Assembly (NCBI GenBank): GCA_903913355.1
Contig: CAIWKU010000332.1
Coordinates: 1 to 13,471, forward strand
Direction: 5' to 3'
Length of the DNA stretch: 13,471 bases
Source of the DNA: an uncultured Bacteroidota bacterium
GTDB taxonomy: Bacteria > Bacteroidota > Bacteroidia > Chitinophagales > Chitinophagaceae
In this document: piece after piece, positions 13,443 to 13,471 of the stretch
Numbering within the stretch: position 1 is the stretch's first letter
Layout of the letters: the number at the start of each line of letters is the position of its first letter
The notes under the pieces: model-generated
What the model saw: the letters and a program-made list of their open reading frames with translations, nothing else
Databases searched by the model: none
What the model was told of the DNA's origin: nothing
Position numbers and translations under genes: made by a program

Positions 13443-13471
13443 ACAAGGAATGATGAACAGACAAATATTGA

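Noticed and set aside
13168..13464. 98-codon minus-strand frame covering the end of the aldo/keto reductase
   Set aside because: It is antisense to conserved coding sequence and its composition is what the reverse frame of that gene would give; no family resemblance.
1..13471. Defence island, prophage, CRISPR or biosynthetic cluster
   Set aside because: All large genes but two belong to recognisable housekeeping or envelope families; there are no spaced direct-repeat arrays, integrases, transposases or toxin-antitoxin pairs visible.

Overview
The window looks like a chromosomal segment of a Bacteroidota bacterium, most likely from the Chitinophagaceae or a close relative. This rests on AT-rich DNA with TAnnTTTG-type -7 promoter elements, no convincing Shine-Dalgarno sequences before most starts, secreted proteins with short signal peptides ending in A-Q, a free-standing 37-residue ribosomal protein THX, and protein families typical of the phylum (DUF4286, a lipoprotein-type LptC, a Bacteroidota-style CoaX). 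The assignment is made by eye without a database search. I see no transposase, phage gene, CRISPR array, tRNA or rRNA, and codon use looks even, so this reads as ordinary housekeeping chromosome rather than an island.

Layout. 1-606 holds the 3' end of methionine synthase (metH). 644-1459 encodes a predicted secreted or outer-membrane barrel protein. 1487-2218 (minus) is a LOG-family nucleotide hydrolase convergent with it. 2295-4815 is a plus-strand run: an unrecognised 462-residue secreted protein, exodeoxyribonuclease III and a DUF4286 protein. 4816-5108 is noncoding and contains a cluster of related inverted repeats. 5109-5583 holds an HU DNA-binding protein with a textbook terminator, then the tiny ribosomal protein THX, which was recovered from the sequence by its family signature. 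5647-6942 (minus) is a class V aminotransferase with a Tat-like leader. 7019-7243 is a small exported CxxC membrane protein. 7268-8161 (minus) is a MeaB-type GTPase.

From 8181 to 12325 a co-directional block encodes an O-antigen ligase/polymerase-like membrane protein, an overlapping family 2 glycosyltransferase, a LON substrate-binding-domain protein, type III pantothenate kinase (coaX) and an LptC lipoprotein. 12431-13420 is an aldo/keto reductase of the potassium-channel beta-subunit type, bracketed by a 17-bp inverted repeat.

How the genes relate. The ligase, the glycosyltransferase and, a little further on, LptC all point to lipopolysaccharide assembly and export. HU and THX are growth-related nucleoid and ribosome components in tandem. 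The rest are metabolic or repair genes without an obvious shared pathway. I found no clear new defence or biosynthetic system. The most unusual material is noncoding: the mutually compatible CTGAAA/TTTCAG arms at 4870-4992, the repeats flanking the aldo/keto reductase, and the terminator/promoter overlap between HU and THX.
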